Below are positions 25,457 to 34,504 of a stretch of DNA of 54,918 nt, in pieces. This stretch comes from Desulfovibrio sp. A2. GTDB lineage: Bacteria; Desulfobacterota; Desulfovibrionia; Desulfovibrionales; Desulfovibrionaceae. Under the pieces are notes generated by a model. That model was not told the origin of the DNA and ran no database searches. It saw nothing but the letters and a program-made list of their open reading frames with translations. Made by a program: the position numbers and the translations under genes. The stretch's first letter is position 1; every line of letters starts with the position of its first letter. Where the stretch lies: NCBI RefSeq assembly GCF_000226255.1, contig NZ_AGFG01000068.1, forward strand, positions 1-54,918, given 5' to 3'.

Positions 25457-26755
25457 ATGCGTGTGACGCTGTGGACGGCCACGCTGCTCACTCTCGGCGT
25501 GCTCGCGTTTTCCGGCGGGGCGGCCCTTGTGCCGGGCACTGTCGGTGCGGCGGGCGAAGAGGGCAAATACGACTCCCTGAAGCGCTTCAGCCAGGTGCTC
25601 GACCTGGTGGAGCGCTATTACGTGCGCGACGTGCCCCGCAAGGACCTGATCAACGGCGCGGTCAAGGGCATGCTGCAGGGGCTTGACCCCCATTCGACGT
25701 TCCTTTCGGTGGAGGAATTCAAGGAGATGCAGGAAAGCACCTCCGGCGAATTCTTCGGCATCGGCATCGAGATATCCAGCGAGAACGGCCAGCTCGTCGT
25801 GGTGGCCCCCATCGAGGACACCCCCGCCCACAAGGCGGGCCTGAAGAGCGGCGACATCATCCTCGCCGTGGACGGCGTGCCCACCCAGGACATGACCACC
25901 CAGGAGGCGGTCAGCCGCATCCGGGGGGCCAAGGGCACCGAGGTGGAACTGTCCATCCTGCACCGCGACGCCAAGGCCCCCGAAGTGGTGCGCCTGGTGC
26001 GCGACGCCATTCCGCTCATCAGCGTGAAGTCCAAGATGCTCGAAGACGGCTACCACTGGGTGCGCCTGACCCGGTTCAGCGAACGCACCACCGGCGAACT
26101 GGTGGACGCGCTGAAGGAAGCCAACAAGAAGGGCATGAAGGGCATCATCCTCGACCTGCGCAACAACCCCGGCGGGCTGCTGGACCAGGCCGTGAGCGTG
26201 TCCGACACCTTCCTCAAGGACGGGGTCATCGTGTCCATCCGCGGCCGCATGGAAGACGCCAGCCGCGAGTACCGCGCCAAGGCCCAGCCCGGCGACGTGT
26301 CCGTGCCCATGGTGGTGCTGGTCAACGCCGGTTCCGCCTCGGCGTCGGAAATCGTGGCCGGGGCCCTGCGCGACCACAACCGCGCGCTCATCCTTGGCGA
26401 ACGCACCTTCGGCAAGGGCTCGGTGCAGAACGTCATTCCGCTGTCCGACGGCGCGGGCCTGAAGCTGACCGTGGCCCTGTACTACACGCCCAACGGCCGC
26501 TCCATCCAGGCCGAGGGCGTGGACCCTGACTTCGAGGTGCCCTTTGAACTGCCGCGCGAAGAAGAAAAGGCCCACCGCCTGAACATGGTGCGCGAAAAGG
26601 ACCTGAACCGGCACATCGAGAACGGCACCTCGGGCAAGGATGCCCGCCCCGCCAGCCGCGCGGACGACGTGAAGCAGGCCCTGGAAAAGGACAATCAGCT
26701 GCGCATGGCGTTGCAGTTCGTGAAGCGCCTGCCCCGCCTCAAGGATATCCAGTAA
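25457..26755 (+). CDS. ctpA: C-terminal processing peptidase, S41 family
   Basis: A 432-aa exported serine protease. The signal peptide spans about residues 1-31 (LTLGVLAFSGGAALVPG). GMLQGLDPHSTFLS is followed by a PDZ domain (IEDTPAHKAGLKSGDIILAVDG) and the S41 core: LDLRNNPGGLLDQAV, the catalytic Ser in NAGSASASEIVAG (about residue 292) and the Lys in GERTFGKGSVQ (about 319). Start at 25457 chosen because GGAGG sits 7 nt upstream; an in-frame ATG at 25406 lies inside envC. The order EnvC-like, CtpA, deacetylase recurs widely in proteobacteria and suggests a joint role in cell-wall turnover. Confidence 0.93.
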   Translation: MRVTLWTATLLTLGVLAFSGGAALVPGTVGAAGEEGKYDSLKRFSQVLDLVERYYVRDVPRKDLINGAVKGMLQGLDPHSTFLSVEEFKEMQESTSGEFFGIGIEISSENGQLVVVAPIEDTPAHKAGLKSGDIILAVDGVPTQDMTTQEAVSRIRGAKGTEVELSILHRDAKAPEVVRLVRDAIPLISVKSKMLEDGYHWVRLTRFSERTTGELVDALKEANKKGMKGIILDLRNNPGGLLDQAVSVSDTFLKDGVIVSIRGRMEDASREYRAKAQPGDVSVPMVVLVNAGSASASEIVAGALRDHNRALILGERTFGKGSVQNVIPLSDGAGLKLTVALYYTPNGRSIQAEGVDPDFEVPFELPREEEKAHRLNMVREKDLNRHIENGTSGKDARPASRADDVKQALEKDNQLRMALQFVKRLPRLKDIQ

Positions 26756-26760
26756 GCTGA

Positions 26761-26824
26761 CCGCCGCGCACGCGGCGGGCTGTCGATGATTCGCAAGCCC
26801 AGGGGCGCGGGAAACCGCGCCCCT
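26761..26824. other. Two perfect hairpins between ctpA and the deacetylase gene
   Basis: CCGCCGCG-CA-CGCGGCGG at 26761-26778, and AGGGGCGCGG-GAAA-CCGCGCCCCT at 26801-26824. The second is a 10-bp stem closed by a GNRA tetraloop. Neither has a T-run, so they may stabilise or process the mRNA and not end transcription. Confidence 0.55.
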
Positions 26825-26876
26825 GCCATGTAAGCAGGTATGGCCGCCCGCCCCGGGCGGCGGAGCAGGAGAGTGC

Positions 26877-28511
26877 ATGGCTGGGGAAAAGACCCCCACG
26901 AGAAAGGCGCCCCGCAAGGATGACCCCAAGGGGGGCAAGGGACGCAAGGCCGCTCCTTCGGGGAAGGCGGACAAGCCGGGCGGCAAGGCCTCCGGCGCGT
27001 CCGGCGCGTCCGGCGGGCGTTCCCGCTCCGGCGGCCGACGCGGCAAGCGCACCCTGACGCCGCTGGTGGCGCGGGCCGTGCTGTCCATCTGCATTGCCGC
27101 CACGCTGCTGGTGGTGCTGCTGTTCGTGTTCGGTTCGCCCTTCAAGTCTCTTGACGGCGACGCGCAGCGCAAGCCTGCCGTGGCCGAGCGCGGCGAGAAG
27201 AAGGCGCAACCCGCGCAACAGGCGCAACAGGCCCGCAAGCCCCAGAACGGCGAGGCCCGGCGCGGCGAGCAGGCCGAACTGCCCCAACTGCCGCAGTTTC
27301 CGCAATTGCCCCAGCTTCCGCAGACCCCGGTGGGCGAGCCCCCGAAGGGGGACGGTCGGCCAGGTGACACGAAGGGCGACGCCGGGGCGGATGCCGCAAG
27401 CGGCACTTCCCAGTCCGCGCCCGCGCAGGCGGAGCGCCCGGGGGGCGACGCGGGCGTCGAGGTGCGCCAGCCCGTCACCCCCGGCAACCTGCCCTACGAG
27501 GAAACCCTGGACGCTCCCGTGGAGGCGGGCGTGAAGCAGGTGGACTACGCCCTGGTCCAGACCGTGACGCGCCTTGGCCTTGGCCGCGACCGGCTGCGCC
27601 TGGCCTCCATCGAGAACCGCCAGACCAAGGGGCAGAGCTTTCACTTCCAGCGCATGGAAATGCGCCTGGACGGCGCGCCCGACCGCTTCGTGCAGGCCCT
27701 GAAGGAAACCCTGGCCGCATGGTCCGACACCGCCAACGTAGAGCAGCGGGCCGACGACCTGCTCATCGTCACCGTGGACGGGCTGCCTACCCACGAGATT
27801 TCGCTGCTGCTCTACGAGGGCGCGCCGCCCCCGGTGGCGGTGGTTCCCGGCGGCGCGCGGCTGGCCATCGTCATCGACGACATCGGCGAAAGCATGTCCG
27901 CCGCGCGTGAACTGGCCGCCCTGGACTACCCGGTGACCTTCTCGGTCTGGCCGCGCAGCACCCACGCCCGCGAGGCGGCGGAACTGGCCCACAGGGCCGG
28001 GCGCGAGGTGATGATCCACCTGCCCATGGAGCCGGTGCGCTACCCTCAGGTGAAGCCGGGGCCAGGGGCCATCCTGACCGGCCAACAGCCGCAGGAGATG
28101 GCCGCGCTGGTGCGCGAGGCCGTGCGCCGCGTGCCCCACGCCGTGGGGCTGAACAACCACATGGGCTCGCGCGCCACCCAGAACGGGGCGGCCATGCGCA
28201 CCGTGTGCGAGGCCCTTGACGGCACCGGCATGTTCGTGCTCGACAGCATGACGCACCAGAATTCGAAACTGTACTTCGAGGCGAAGCGCGCGGGGCTGCC
28301 CGCCTACAAGCGGAACGTGTTCCTAGACGTTATCGCCGACAAGCGCAACATCATGTTCCAGTTGGACAAGGCGGCCCGCATCGCGCAGGCCGAGGGGCAG
28401 GCCATCGCCATCGGCCACCCCCTGCCGGAAACCGTGGCCGCCCTGAAGGAGTGGGAGCGGACGCGGGATCGCAGCGTTACCATCGTGCGGGTCCGGCAAC
28501 TTTCCCACTGA
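26877..28511 (+). CDS. Divergent polysaccharide deacetylase (YibQ-like), membrane-anchored
   Basis: A 544-aa protein. A Lys/Gly-rich cytoplasmic start, one membrane helix (about 65-87), then a long Gln/Pro/Ala-rich linker with QLPQFPQLPQLPQTP and the catalytic domain from about residue 325: LAIVIDDIGES, VTFSVWPRSTHARE, MIHLPMEP, GLNNHMGSRAT and AIAIGHPLPETVAAL. Residues about 215-320 form a predicted periplasmic domain without a recognised match. The fold is that of NodB deacetylases but with divergent metal-site residues. GGAGCAGGAGAG lies before the ATG. Third gene of the envelope cluster; the actual substrate is unknown. Confidence 0.83.
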   Translation: MAGEKTPTRKAPRKDDPKGGKGRKAAPSGKADKPGGKASGASGASGGRSRSGGRRGKRTLTPLVARAVLSICIAATLLVVLLFVFGSPFKSLDGDAQRKPAVAERGEKKAQPAQQAQQARKPQNGEARRGEQAELPQLPQFPQLPQLPQTPVGEPPKGDGRPGDTKGDAGADAASGTSQSAPAQAERPGGDAGVEVRQPVTPGNLPYEETLDAPVEAGVKQVDYALVQTVTRLGLGRDRLRLASIENRQTKGQSFHFQRMEMRLDGAPDRFVQALKETLAAWSDTANVEQRADDLLIVTVDGLPTHEISLLLYEGAPPPVAVVPGGARLAIVIDDIGESMSAARELAALDYPVTFSVWPRSTHAREAAELAHRAGREVMIHLPMEPVRYPQVKPGPGAILTGQQPQEMAALVREAVRRVPHAVGLNNHMGSRATQNGAAMRTVCEALDGTGMFVLDSMTHQNSKLYFEAKRAGLPAYKRNVFLDVIADKRNIMFQLDKAARIAQAEGQAIAIGHPLPETVAALKEWERTRDRSVTIVRVRQLSH

Positions 28512-28849
28512 CTTCAAGCGGGCCTTCCGCCCGTTGGCGTCGTCAAGCTTTGCCTGCCATGTCGGTCGAATACGATAAGAGTATACTCCCTCATGTCAGG
28601 CTCGCTTTCCTCGCCAACGAACGGAAATCCCGCTTGAAGGCACCGCGCGCGCGGCTCGTCCTCCTTGCCGGAGAACGAAATCTCCGCAGCGTGGCGGGTG
28701 CGTGTAGTGCAGACTGAAACCGCAAGTGAGTGAGGCGTTTCAGTTCGGCCTGCCGCACCTGATGGCATGTCCCCTGTACGGGCGCGGGTGAACAGTTCCG
28801 TTGCCGCCCGCGCCGCAACCGCAACCCTTGCAGTATCCGGAGGAAATGA
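28512..28849 (+). other. Leader region upstream of ndk
   Basis: 338 bp with no credible gene. A TATACT hexamer (28582-28587) could be a -10 box, but no matching -35 is seen. ACTGAAAC (28713-28720) and GTTTCAGT (28737-28744) form an 8-bp inverted repeat with 16 nt between, about 105 nt before the ndk start, which may fold in the mRNA leader. Confidence 0.4.
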
Positions 28850-29269
<420 letters not shown>

Positions 29270-29273
29270 CGAC

Positions 29274-30095
29274 ATGACCGGCACCACGGGCACCGTCATC
29301 GGCTGCATCGGCTGCGGCAACATGGGGGCCGCCATCCTGCGCGGTCTTTCCGGCCGCGAGGGGCTTTCCCTGCTGGGGTACAATCCCACGCCCGCCAAGG
29401 TGCTCGCGCTGGCCGACGCCGGCGTGCGCGCCATGCCCGACGCCGCCGCGCTGGCCTCGCAGGCCGACGTGGTGCTGTTGGGGGTGAAGCCGTACATGGT
29501 GCCCGAGGTGCTGCGCGCCATCGCGCCGTCCCTCGCGCCGGGCAAGGTGGTGGTGTCCATCGCCTCCGGCGTGTCCATCGCGGCCATGAAGGCCGCCATC
29601 GCGGAAGCGGGCGGCCCCGAGTGCCCGGTGGTGCGCGTCATGCCCAACACCCCCGCCATGGTCGGCAAGGGCGTGTACGCGCTGTGCTTCGAGGATCCGG
29701 CCCTTGGCCCGGCGCAGCGCGACATGGTCCGGGGCCTGTTCGAGGCCATCGGTACGGCCATCGTGCTGCCCGAGTCCAAGTTCACCGCCTTCACGGCGGT
29801 GGTGGGCTGCGGCCCGGCCTACGTCTTCTACTTCATGGAGGCGGTGACCGAGGTGGCCGTGACGCTGGGCTTCACCCGGCAGGACGCCACGGAACTGGTC
29901 AAGGGCCTGTTCTCCGGCTCGGTGGCCCTGGCGGAACAGTCCGGCACGCACCTTTCGGTGCTGCGCGAACAGGTCTGCTCGCCCGCGGGCAACACCATCG
30001 CCGCCATGAACCAGCTGGACCGCGAGGCCGTGCGGGGCCGCATCATGGATTCGGTGCTGGCGGCCTACAAGCGCGGGCTGGAAATGGAGAAGTAG
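29274..30095 (+). CDS. proC: Pyrroline-5-carboxylate reductase
   Basis: A 273-aa reductase for the last step of proline synthesis. The Rossmann motif is IGCIGCGNMGAAIL, and MPNTPAMVGKG, AVVGCGPAYVFYFMEA and CSPAGNTIAAMNQLD are conserved family blocks. The start ATG at 29274 is 4 bp after ndk; a longer reading frame inside ndk was rejected because the Rossmann fold begins here. A bidirectional hairpin follows. Confidence 0.93.
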   Translation: MTGTTGTVIGCIGCGNMGAAILRGLSGREGLSLLGYNPTPAKVLALADAGVRAMPDAAALASQADVVLLGVKPYMVPEVLRAIAPSLAPGKVVVSIASGVSIAAMKAAIAEAGGPECPVVRVMPNTPAMVGKGVYALCFEDPALGPAQRDMVRGLFEAIGTAIVLPESKFTAFTAVVGCGPAYVFYFMEAVTEVAVTLGFTRQDATELVKGLFSGSVALAEQSGTHLSVLREQVCSPAGNTIAAMNQLDREAVRGRIMDSVLAAYKRGLEMEK

Positions 30096-30165
30096 CGGGC
30101 CATCCCGTCCGTGATGCCCGGCTTCCCTCGGCACGATGCCGCAGGGAAGGCCATTGAACGTGAAG

Positions 30166-30193
30166 TCCCCCGTCGCGGCAACGCGGCGGGGGA
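30166..30193. terminator. Hairpin between convergent proC and the Smr-domain gene
   Basis: TCCCCCGTCGCG (30166-30177), loop GCAA (GNRA), CGCGGCGGGGGA (30182-30193), a 12-bp stem with one T-G wobble. It is symmetric enough to serve both genes. Confidence 0.7.
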
Positions 30194-30229
30194 TTCATGC
30201 ATGCAGGGCGGGGGAACCCGCCGCAGCGT

Positions 30230-31567
30230 CTACAGGAACAGGTCGGCGTCCGTGGGCGTGCGGTCCCACTGGATCTTGCCGCGCGACTTCTTGTACTTGC
30301 GCAGCAGCACGTACAGCGCGCCCGCGCCGCCGTGGGCGGGCTGGGCGGTGCAGAAGGCCAGCACCACCCGCTTGAACGGGTCGTGCGTCAGCCAGGCCTG
30401 CACCTTCTCGCGCAGCACGCCCATGCCGTCGGGGGAGTTTTTGCCCCGGCCCGGTATGACCAGCACGGTGCGCATGCCCTTGTGGTAGGCGGCGCGCATG
30501 AAGCCGATCATGGCCTCGTAGGCTTGCAGGGCGTTCATGCCGTGCAGGTCCAGGTGGCCTTCCGGGCTGTACTGCCCGGCGCGCAGCTTGCCCACGGTCA
30601 GCGCATCCAGGCCCACCACGTGGCCTTCCAGATATTCGTCGGTGAATTCCAGCGCGAATTCCACCGCGCCGTCCATGAAGTCCTGCAACGGGTGCCCCAC
30701 GGCGGGCGCTGCCGCCTCGCGCGGGGCGGTTTCCGGCGGCACCTCGCGGCCCTTGCCCGCCAGCGTGCGCACGCCGGACATGGCCTTGGAGAACAGGTTG
30801 TCCTCGTCGGGGGGCGGGGTGTGCTCGCGGTCGGCCACGGCCTCGCGGGAGCGCTGGCGTACCGCTTCCTTCCGTTCGGAGGCGGTGACCGGCGCTGCGG
30901 CGGGCTTGCCGGGCGCGGCTCCGGCGGAGAAGGCGGGCGCGGGGGCGTTCGGAGCTTTCTCGGCAGAGGCAGGACCGGTGTCTTCAGGCGTGTCCGCGCC
31001 GCGTTCCAGCAGCCTTTTGAATCCCGGCTGATCCTGCAACACAAAGCCGTTGCGGGCCGCGTCCGCGTCCAGCCTGGCCGCCGTCGAGGACGCCAGCTTG
31101 TCGCGCTCGGCGGCGCGGAGCGTGGACGTGGGGGGTGCAGGTTGCGCGGGCTGTGTTGCGCCGGGCATGGCTTCGGCGGTCGGCACGCCCGTCGAGGGTG
31201 TCGGGCGCGTCGTTGCCCTGGCGGCCGCCGGATTGGGCGTTCCGGCCGGGTGCCCCGCCGTCCGCCTGTCCGCCCTGTCCGGCCTGTCCGCCCTGACAGT
31301 GGCCTGGGCATGCTGCTTGGCCTTTGCGGGCTTTTTCGGCGCGTCCAACCGTTGCACCGTGCCCATGGCGAACAGGAACGCCTCGGCGTCCTCGGACGAA
31401 AGGGTCTCGTCCTGCGGCTTCTGCCCGCCGCCATGACGTGCCCCCGCCTTGGGCGCGGAAGGTGCGGGCTGCGTGGTTTTGGGCGCGCGGGCATCGCGGA
31501 AGGCGCGCTTGTTCAGGGAGCGGAACGGGTTGGCGCTGTCGAAATCGTCGTCACGGGTATCGGCCAT
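30230..31567 (-). CDS. Smr-domain protein with long disordered N-terminus
   Basis: A 445-aa protein. Residues about 1-300 are rich in Ala, Pro, Thr and charged residues and look disordered. The Smr domain at about 340-445 shows GHLDLHGMNALQAYEAM (the LDLHG signature) and VLVIPGRGKNSPDG, as in the C-terminus of MutS2 and in stand-alone Smr proteins, which nick DNA or cleave RNA. In this protein no MutS part is present. GGAG precedes the ATG at 31567. Divergent from sppA. Confidence 0.8.
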   Translation of the reverse strand: MADTRDDDFDSANPFRSLNKRAFRDARAPKTTQPAPSAPKAGARHGGGQKPQDETLSSEDAEAFLFAMGTVQRLDAPKKPAKAKQHAQATVRADRPDRADRRTAGHPAGTPNPAAARATTRPTPSTGVPTAEAMPGATQPAQPAPPTSTLRAAERDKLASSTAARLDADAARNGFVLQDQPGFKRLLERGADTPEDTGPASAEKAPNAPAPAFSAGAAPGKPAAAPVTASERKEAVRQRSREAVADREHTPPPDEDNLFSKAMSGVRTLAGKGREVPPETAPREAAAPAVGHPLQDFMDGAVEFALEFTDEYLEGHVVGLDALTVGKLRAGQYSPEGHLDLHGMNALQAYEAMIGFMRAAYHKGMRTVLVIPGRGKNSPDGMGVLREKVQAWLTHDPFKRVVLAFCTAQPAHGGAGALYVLLRKYKKSRGKIQWDRTPTDADLFL

Positions 31568-31808
31568 GGGCGTCTCCGGGCTATGTGGGCGGTGCGGGCT
31601 GGCGCGCAAAGCGGCGCACCGGCCGCCCCCGATGGAATGCGTGATGGTGCCAGGTGGGGGATTCTCCGTGCGGGGCGGGGTGGTGTCAAGGCCCGCGCTC
31701 CGTCCGGAACAGCCGCCGGCCCGTTACATGGTGTTACACGTCCGCAAACGGCCGTGCATTGTCCACGGGCCGCCGAATGTGGTAGCACCAGCGCAACGGA
31801 GGTTTCTC

Positions 31809-32816
31809 ATGACCACATCGCATTCCCCGCGCCTTCGCGCGCGTTCCCTGCCGGTTCTCGTTCTGCTGTTGGCTTTTTCCACCCTGCTTGCCGGGTGCGG
31901 CGCGCGTTCGTCGTTTTTCGGCGGGCCAGACCCGTTCGGCGAAGAAACCGTGTTCGGCCAGGGCCGCGACAAGGCCGTGCTCATCAACGTCACCGGCGTC
32001 ATCGACAACCGGGCCAAGTCCGGCCTGTTCCGTGAACGGCCGGGCATGGTGCAGGAGGTCGTCGCCCAGTTGCGCCTGGCCGCCGAAGACCCGGACGTGA
32101 AGGCCGTCATCGTGGCCATCGACAGCCCCGGCGGCGGAGTCACCGCCAGCGACGTGCTGTACCACGAATTGATGCGCCACCGCGAGCGCACCGGCCAGAA
32201 GGTCGTGGCGCTGATGCTGGATACCGCCGCCTCGGGCGGCTACTACACGGCGCTTGCCGCAGACCGCATCGTGGCGCACCCCTCCACCGTCACCGGCAGC
32301 ATCGGGGTCATCTTCCTGCGGCCCGAGGTGGCCGGGCTGATGGACAAGATCGGCGTGCGCGCCGTGGTGGCCAAGTCCGGCGAGCACAAGGACATGGGTT
32401 CCCCCTTCCGCGAGGGCACCGACGAGGAACGCGCCCTATTTCAGTCCATCATCGCCGACATGAACGGCCGGTTCCAGGGGCTGGTGCACGAGCGCAGGCC
32501 CGCCAGCCACGGCCGCGAGGCGCAGTTCGCCGACGCGCGCATCCTCACCGCCCGACAGGCCCTGGCCGCAGGGCTTGTGGACCGCATCGGCTACTTCGAG
32601 GACGCCCTGGCCGAAGCCGCCAGCTTGACCGGCGCCAGCGACCTGCGCGTGGTCACCTATCGCCGCGACCCCCTGCCCGGCGCCACCGAATACGCCACCG
32701 CCACCACTCCCGCCGGGTCCGGCCGCATGGCCCTCATCGACCTTGGCCTGCCCGGCATGGAGGCTGCCTCGCGCGCCGGGTTTCATTATTTGTGGCTGCC
32801 CGAGGCTGGGATGTAG
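31809..32816 (+). CDS. sppA: SppA-like signal peptide peptidase, S49 family, lipoprotein
   Basis: A 335-aa short-form S49 protease. A signal peptide with lipobox LLAGC (Cys at about residue 27) anchors it. The core shows IVAIDSPGGGVTASD, the nucleophile Ser in DTAASGGYYTALAAD (about residue 141), GSIGVI, and the general-base Lys in AKSGEHKDMGSP (about 192). The single S49 domain is as in the archaeal/Gram-positive enzymes, in contrast with the double-domain E. coli SppA. GGAGG precedes the ATG. The 3' end carries hairpin element copy D. Confidence 0.88.
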   Translation: MTTSHSPRLRARSLPVLVLLLAFSTLLAGCGARSSFFGGPDPFGEETVFGQGRDKAVLINVTGVIDNRAKSGLFRERPGMVQEVVAQLRLAAEDPDVKAVIVAIDSPGGGVTASDVLYHELMRHRERTGQKVVALMLDTAASGGYYTALAADRIVAHPSTVTGSIGVIFLRPEVAGLMDKIGVRAVVAKSGEHKDMGSPFREGTDEERALFQSIIADMNGRFQGLVHERRPASHGREAQFADARILTARQALAAGLVDRIGYFEDALAEAASLTGASDLRVVTYRRDPLPGATEYATATTPAGSGRMALIDLGLPGMEAASRAGFHYLWLPEAGM

Positions 32817-32837
32817 GAAGGAGAGATGAAGAGTAAT

Positions 32838-32920
32838 CGGGGGAAGGGGAGGAAAATTTGGAAATTTTCCTCCCCTTCCCCCGCCCCCCCCATCCCCTCC
32901 TTCAAACTTTTCAATTGGGG
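32838..32920 (+). repeat. 3'-end hairpin element, short form, copy D (downstream of sppA)
   Basis: Perfect 22-bp arms (32838-32859 and 32862-32883) with a 2-nt loop; outer part CGGGGGAAGG, inner part GGAGGAAAATTT. A C-rich stretch and the tail TCAAACTTTTCAATTGGGG (32902-32920) follow. It begins 21 nt after the sppA stop and faces copy E. Confidence 0.88.
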
Positions 32921-32988
32921 GGAGGGTAATGAAAAATGGCCCCTGCCTGTAATGGCTGGGGCTGCTTTTATCTATAAACCATGCAGTA

Positions 32989-33055
32989 CAATTGAAAGTT
33001 TTTGGGGGAGGGGGTTCGGGGGAGGAGACCCTTTTCCAAAAGGGTCCTTCCCCCG
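32989..33055 (-). repeat. 3'-end hairpin element, short form, copy E (downstream of mrp)
   Basis: The stem spans 33017-33055: CGGGGGAGGAGACCCTTTT pairs with AAAAGGGTCCTTCCCCCG with one bulge. On the minus strand a C-rich stretch and the tail (32989-33008, complement of CAAAAACTTTCAATTG) follow. It begins 26 nt after the mrp stop and faces copy D across about 70 bp. Confidence 0.85.
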
Positions 33056-33081
33056 AATACAGGTAAAGACGGTTGGTGCAA

Positions 33082-34032
33082 CTACCCCTGCGGCGCGTCC
33101 GCTTCCACCAGCGCGTCCACGATGGTGCGCAGCACGGTGGCGGCGGGGCGTTCGGGGTGCGAGGCGATGTAGATGTTGCCCTCGTCGCCCGCGCGGACGA
33201 TTTCCGGGTCCAGCGGCACCGCGCCCAGGAAGGGCACGTTCATTTCCTTGGCCAGGCGTTCGCCGCCGCCCTGTCCGAACAGCGATTCCACGTTGCCGCA
33301 CTTGGAGCAGACGATGCCGCTCATGTTCTCGATGACGCCCAGCACCGGCACGTTCAGGTCTTCGCAGAAGCCCAGCGAGCGGCGCACGTCGTCCACGGCC
33401 ACGGCCTGCGGCGTGGTGACGATGAGCGCGCGGGCCGCTTCGCCCAGCAACTGGAGCACGGACAGCGGCTCGTCGCCGGTGCCGGGGGGGCAGTCCACCA
33501 CCAGAAAGTCCAGTTCGCCCCAGGCCACGTCGGACAGCAGCTGCTTGATGAAGCCCATCTTCACCGGGCCGCGCCAGATCACCGCCTGGCGGCCGTCGGG
33601 CAGGAAGAAGCCCAGCGACATGACCTTCAGCGAAACGTCTTCGCGCCACAACACGGGCTGGATGGTGTCGCCGTCCACGTCGGCCTGGGCCGCGTCCAGC
33701 TTCAGCAAGCGGGGAATGGACGGGCCATGCACGTCCACGTCCAGCAGGCCCACGCGCTTGCCCGCCAGGGCAAGGCCGGCGGCGATGTTGGCGGCGGTGG
33801 AGCTTTTGCCCACGCCCCCCTTGCCGGACATGACCACGATGGTGTTGCGGATGTGCGACAGGGTGGCTTGCAGACGGGCCTCTTCGGCCTGTTGTTCCGG
33901 CGTGGGGCCGCCGCACCCGCCGCCGCAGCCGGAGCTGGCGGCAGAAGAAGACGAGGGGCAGCCCTCGGGATTTCCGGCGGAGCCGCAACCGGCCGCGCTG
34001 GGGCAGCCCTGACAGGAAGAAGAATCGCTCAT
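33082..34032 (-). CDS. Mrp/NBP35-family iron-sulfur carrier P-loop ATPase
   Basis: A 316-aa ATPase of the kind that carries and transfers Fe-S clusters to client enzymes. A cysteine-rich N-terminus has six Cys within 42 residues (CQGC and CGGGC among them). The deviant Walker A is MSGKGGVGKSS, and later come DVDVHGPSIPRLL, DCPPGTGDEPLSV and a CSKCGN metal site. Start MSDSSSC at 34032 has GGAGG upstream. It lies downstream of hypA and hypB on the same strand but 472 bp away behind a palindrome, so it is probably a separate unit. Confidence 0.88.
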   Translation of the reverse strand: MSDSSSCQGCPSAAGCGSAGNPEGCPSSSSAASSGCGGGCGGPTPEQQAEEARLQATLSHIRNTIVVMSGKGGVGKSSTAANIAAGLALAGKRVGLLDVDVHGPSIPRLLKLDAAQADVDGDTIQPVLWREDVSLKVMSLGFFLPDGRQAVIWRGPVKMGFIKQLLSDVAWGELDFLVVDCPPGTGDEPLSVLQLLGEAARALIVTTPQAVAVDDVRRSLGFCEDLNVPVLGVIENMSGIVCSKCGNVESLFGQGGGERLAKEMNVPFLGAVPLDPEIVRAGDEGNIYIASHPERPAATVLRTIVDALVEADAPQG

Positions 34033-34307
34033 GGGGTGTTGCCTCCGGCAATGGCATACCCCCGAGCCGTCCATGCACGAACGACGTGCCGAACGGGCCG
34101 GGGGGTGAATTCGACGTCGGAACGGGGAAATTGCCCGACGCAATGTACAGTAACCACGTGCCCGCCCTATCGCAACCCCGTGGCCGGGTTTGCGCCGGGC
34201 TCATTTCCTTCATGTGTCGGGTTGTCCTGCCGCCTTTTCTCCGCATATGCCGCGTCGGCCTTGCGGCCCGGCTGGCTGGTGCGGTCGGGATGCAAGGGAT
34301 TACGACT
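34033..34307 (-). other. Region upstream of mrp
   Basis: Part of the 472-bp gap between mrp and hypB. Apart from the nested palindrome described separately, no gene or confident promoter is visible. It probably contains the mrp promoter. Confidence 0.35.
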
Positions 34308-34401
34308 TTTTCCGCCGGGCAAGAAAGCGCGAGGTTTTGGCGCGGAGCGTACTTGCGTACGTGAGCACCAAAACCTCGATCTGACGCCGCCCGGCGGAAA
34401 A
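34308..34401. repeat. Nested palindrome downstream of hypB
   Basis: Outer perfect 13-bp arms TTTTCCGCCGGGC (34308-34320) and GCCCGGCGGAAAA (34389-34401) enclose perfect 11-bp arms CGAGGTTTTGG (34330-34340) and CCAAAACCTCG (34368-34378). A further small GTAC/GTAC hairpin sits in the middle (GCGTACTTGCGTAC). It lies about 100 nt past the hypB stop. It is unrelated in sequence to the GA/CT-rich hairpin elements. It could be a terminator, a REP-type repeat or a cruciform. Confidence 0.75.
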
Positions 34402-34504
34402 GGGCGGATTCCGCGGGCAGCCTGTCCGCGATAGCGGAGACACCACGAACGAAGTGCCGGAGGATGCCCGCCAGCCCCCCAAGGGGCGGGGCGTCTGTCG
34501 GCGC

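Noticed and set aside
31726..31742. GTTACATGGTGTTACAC as a NikR-like direct repeat between the Smr gene and sppA
   Set aside because: Arms are direct, not inverted, and neither gene relates to nickel.
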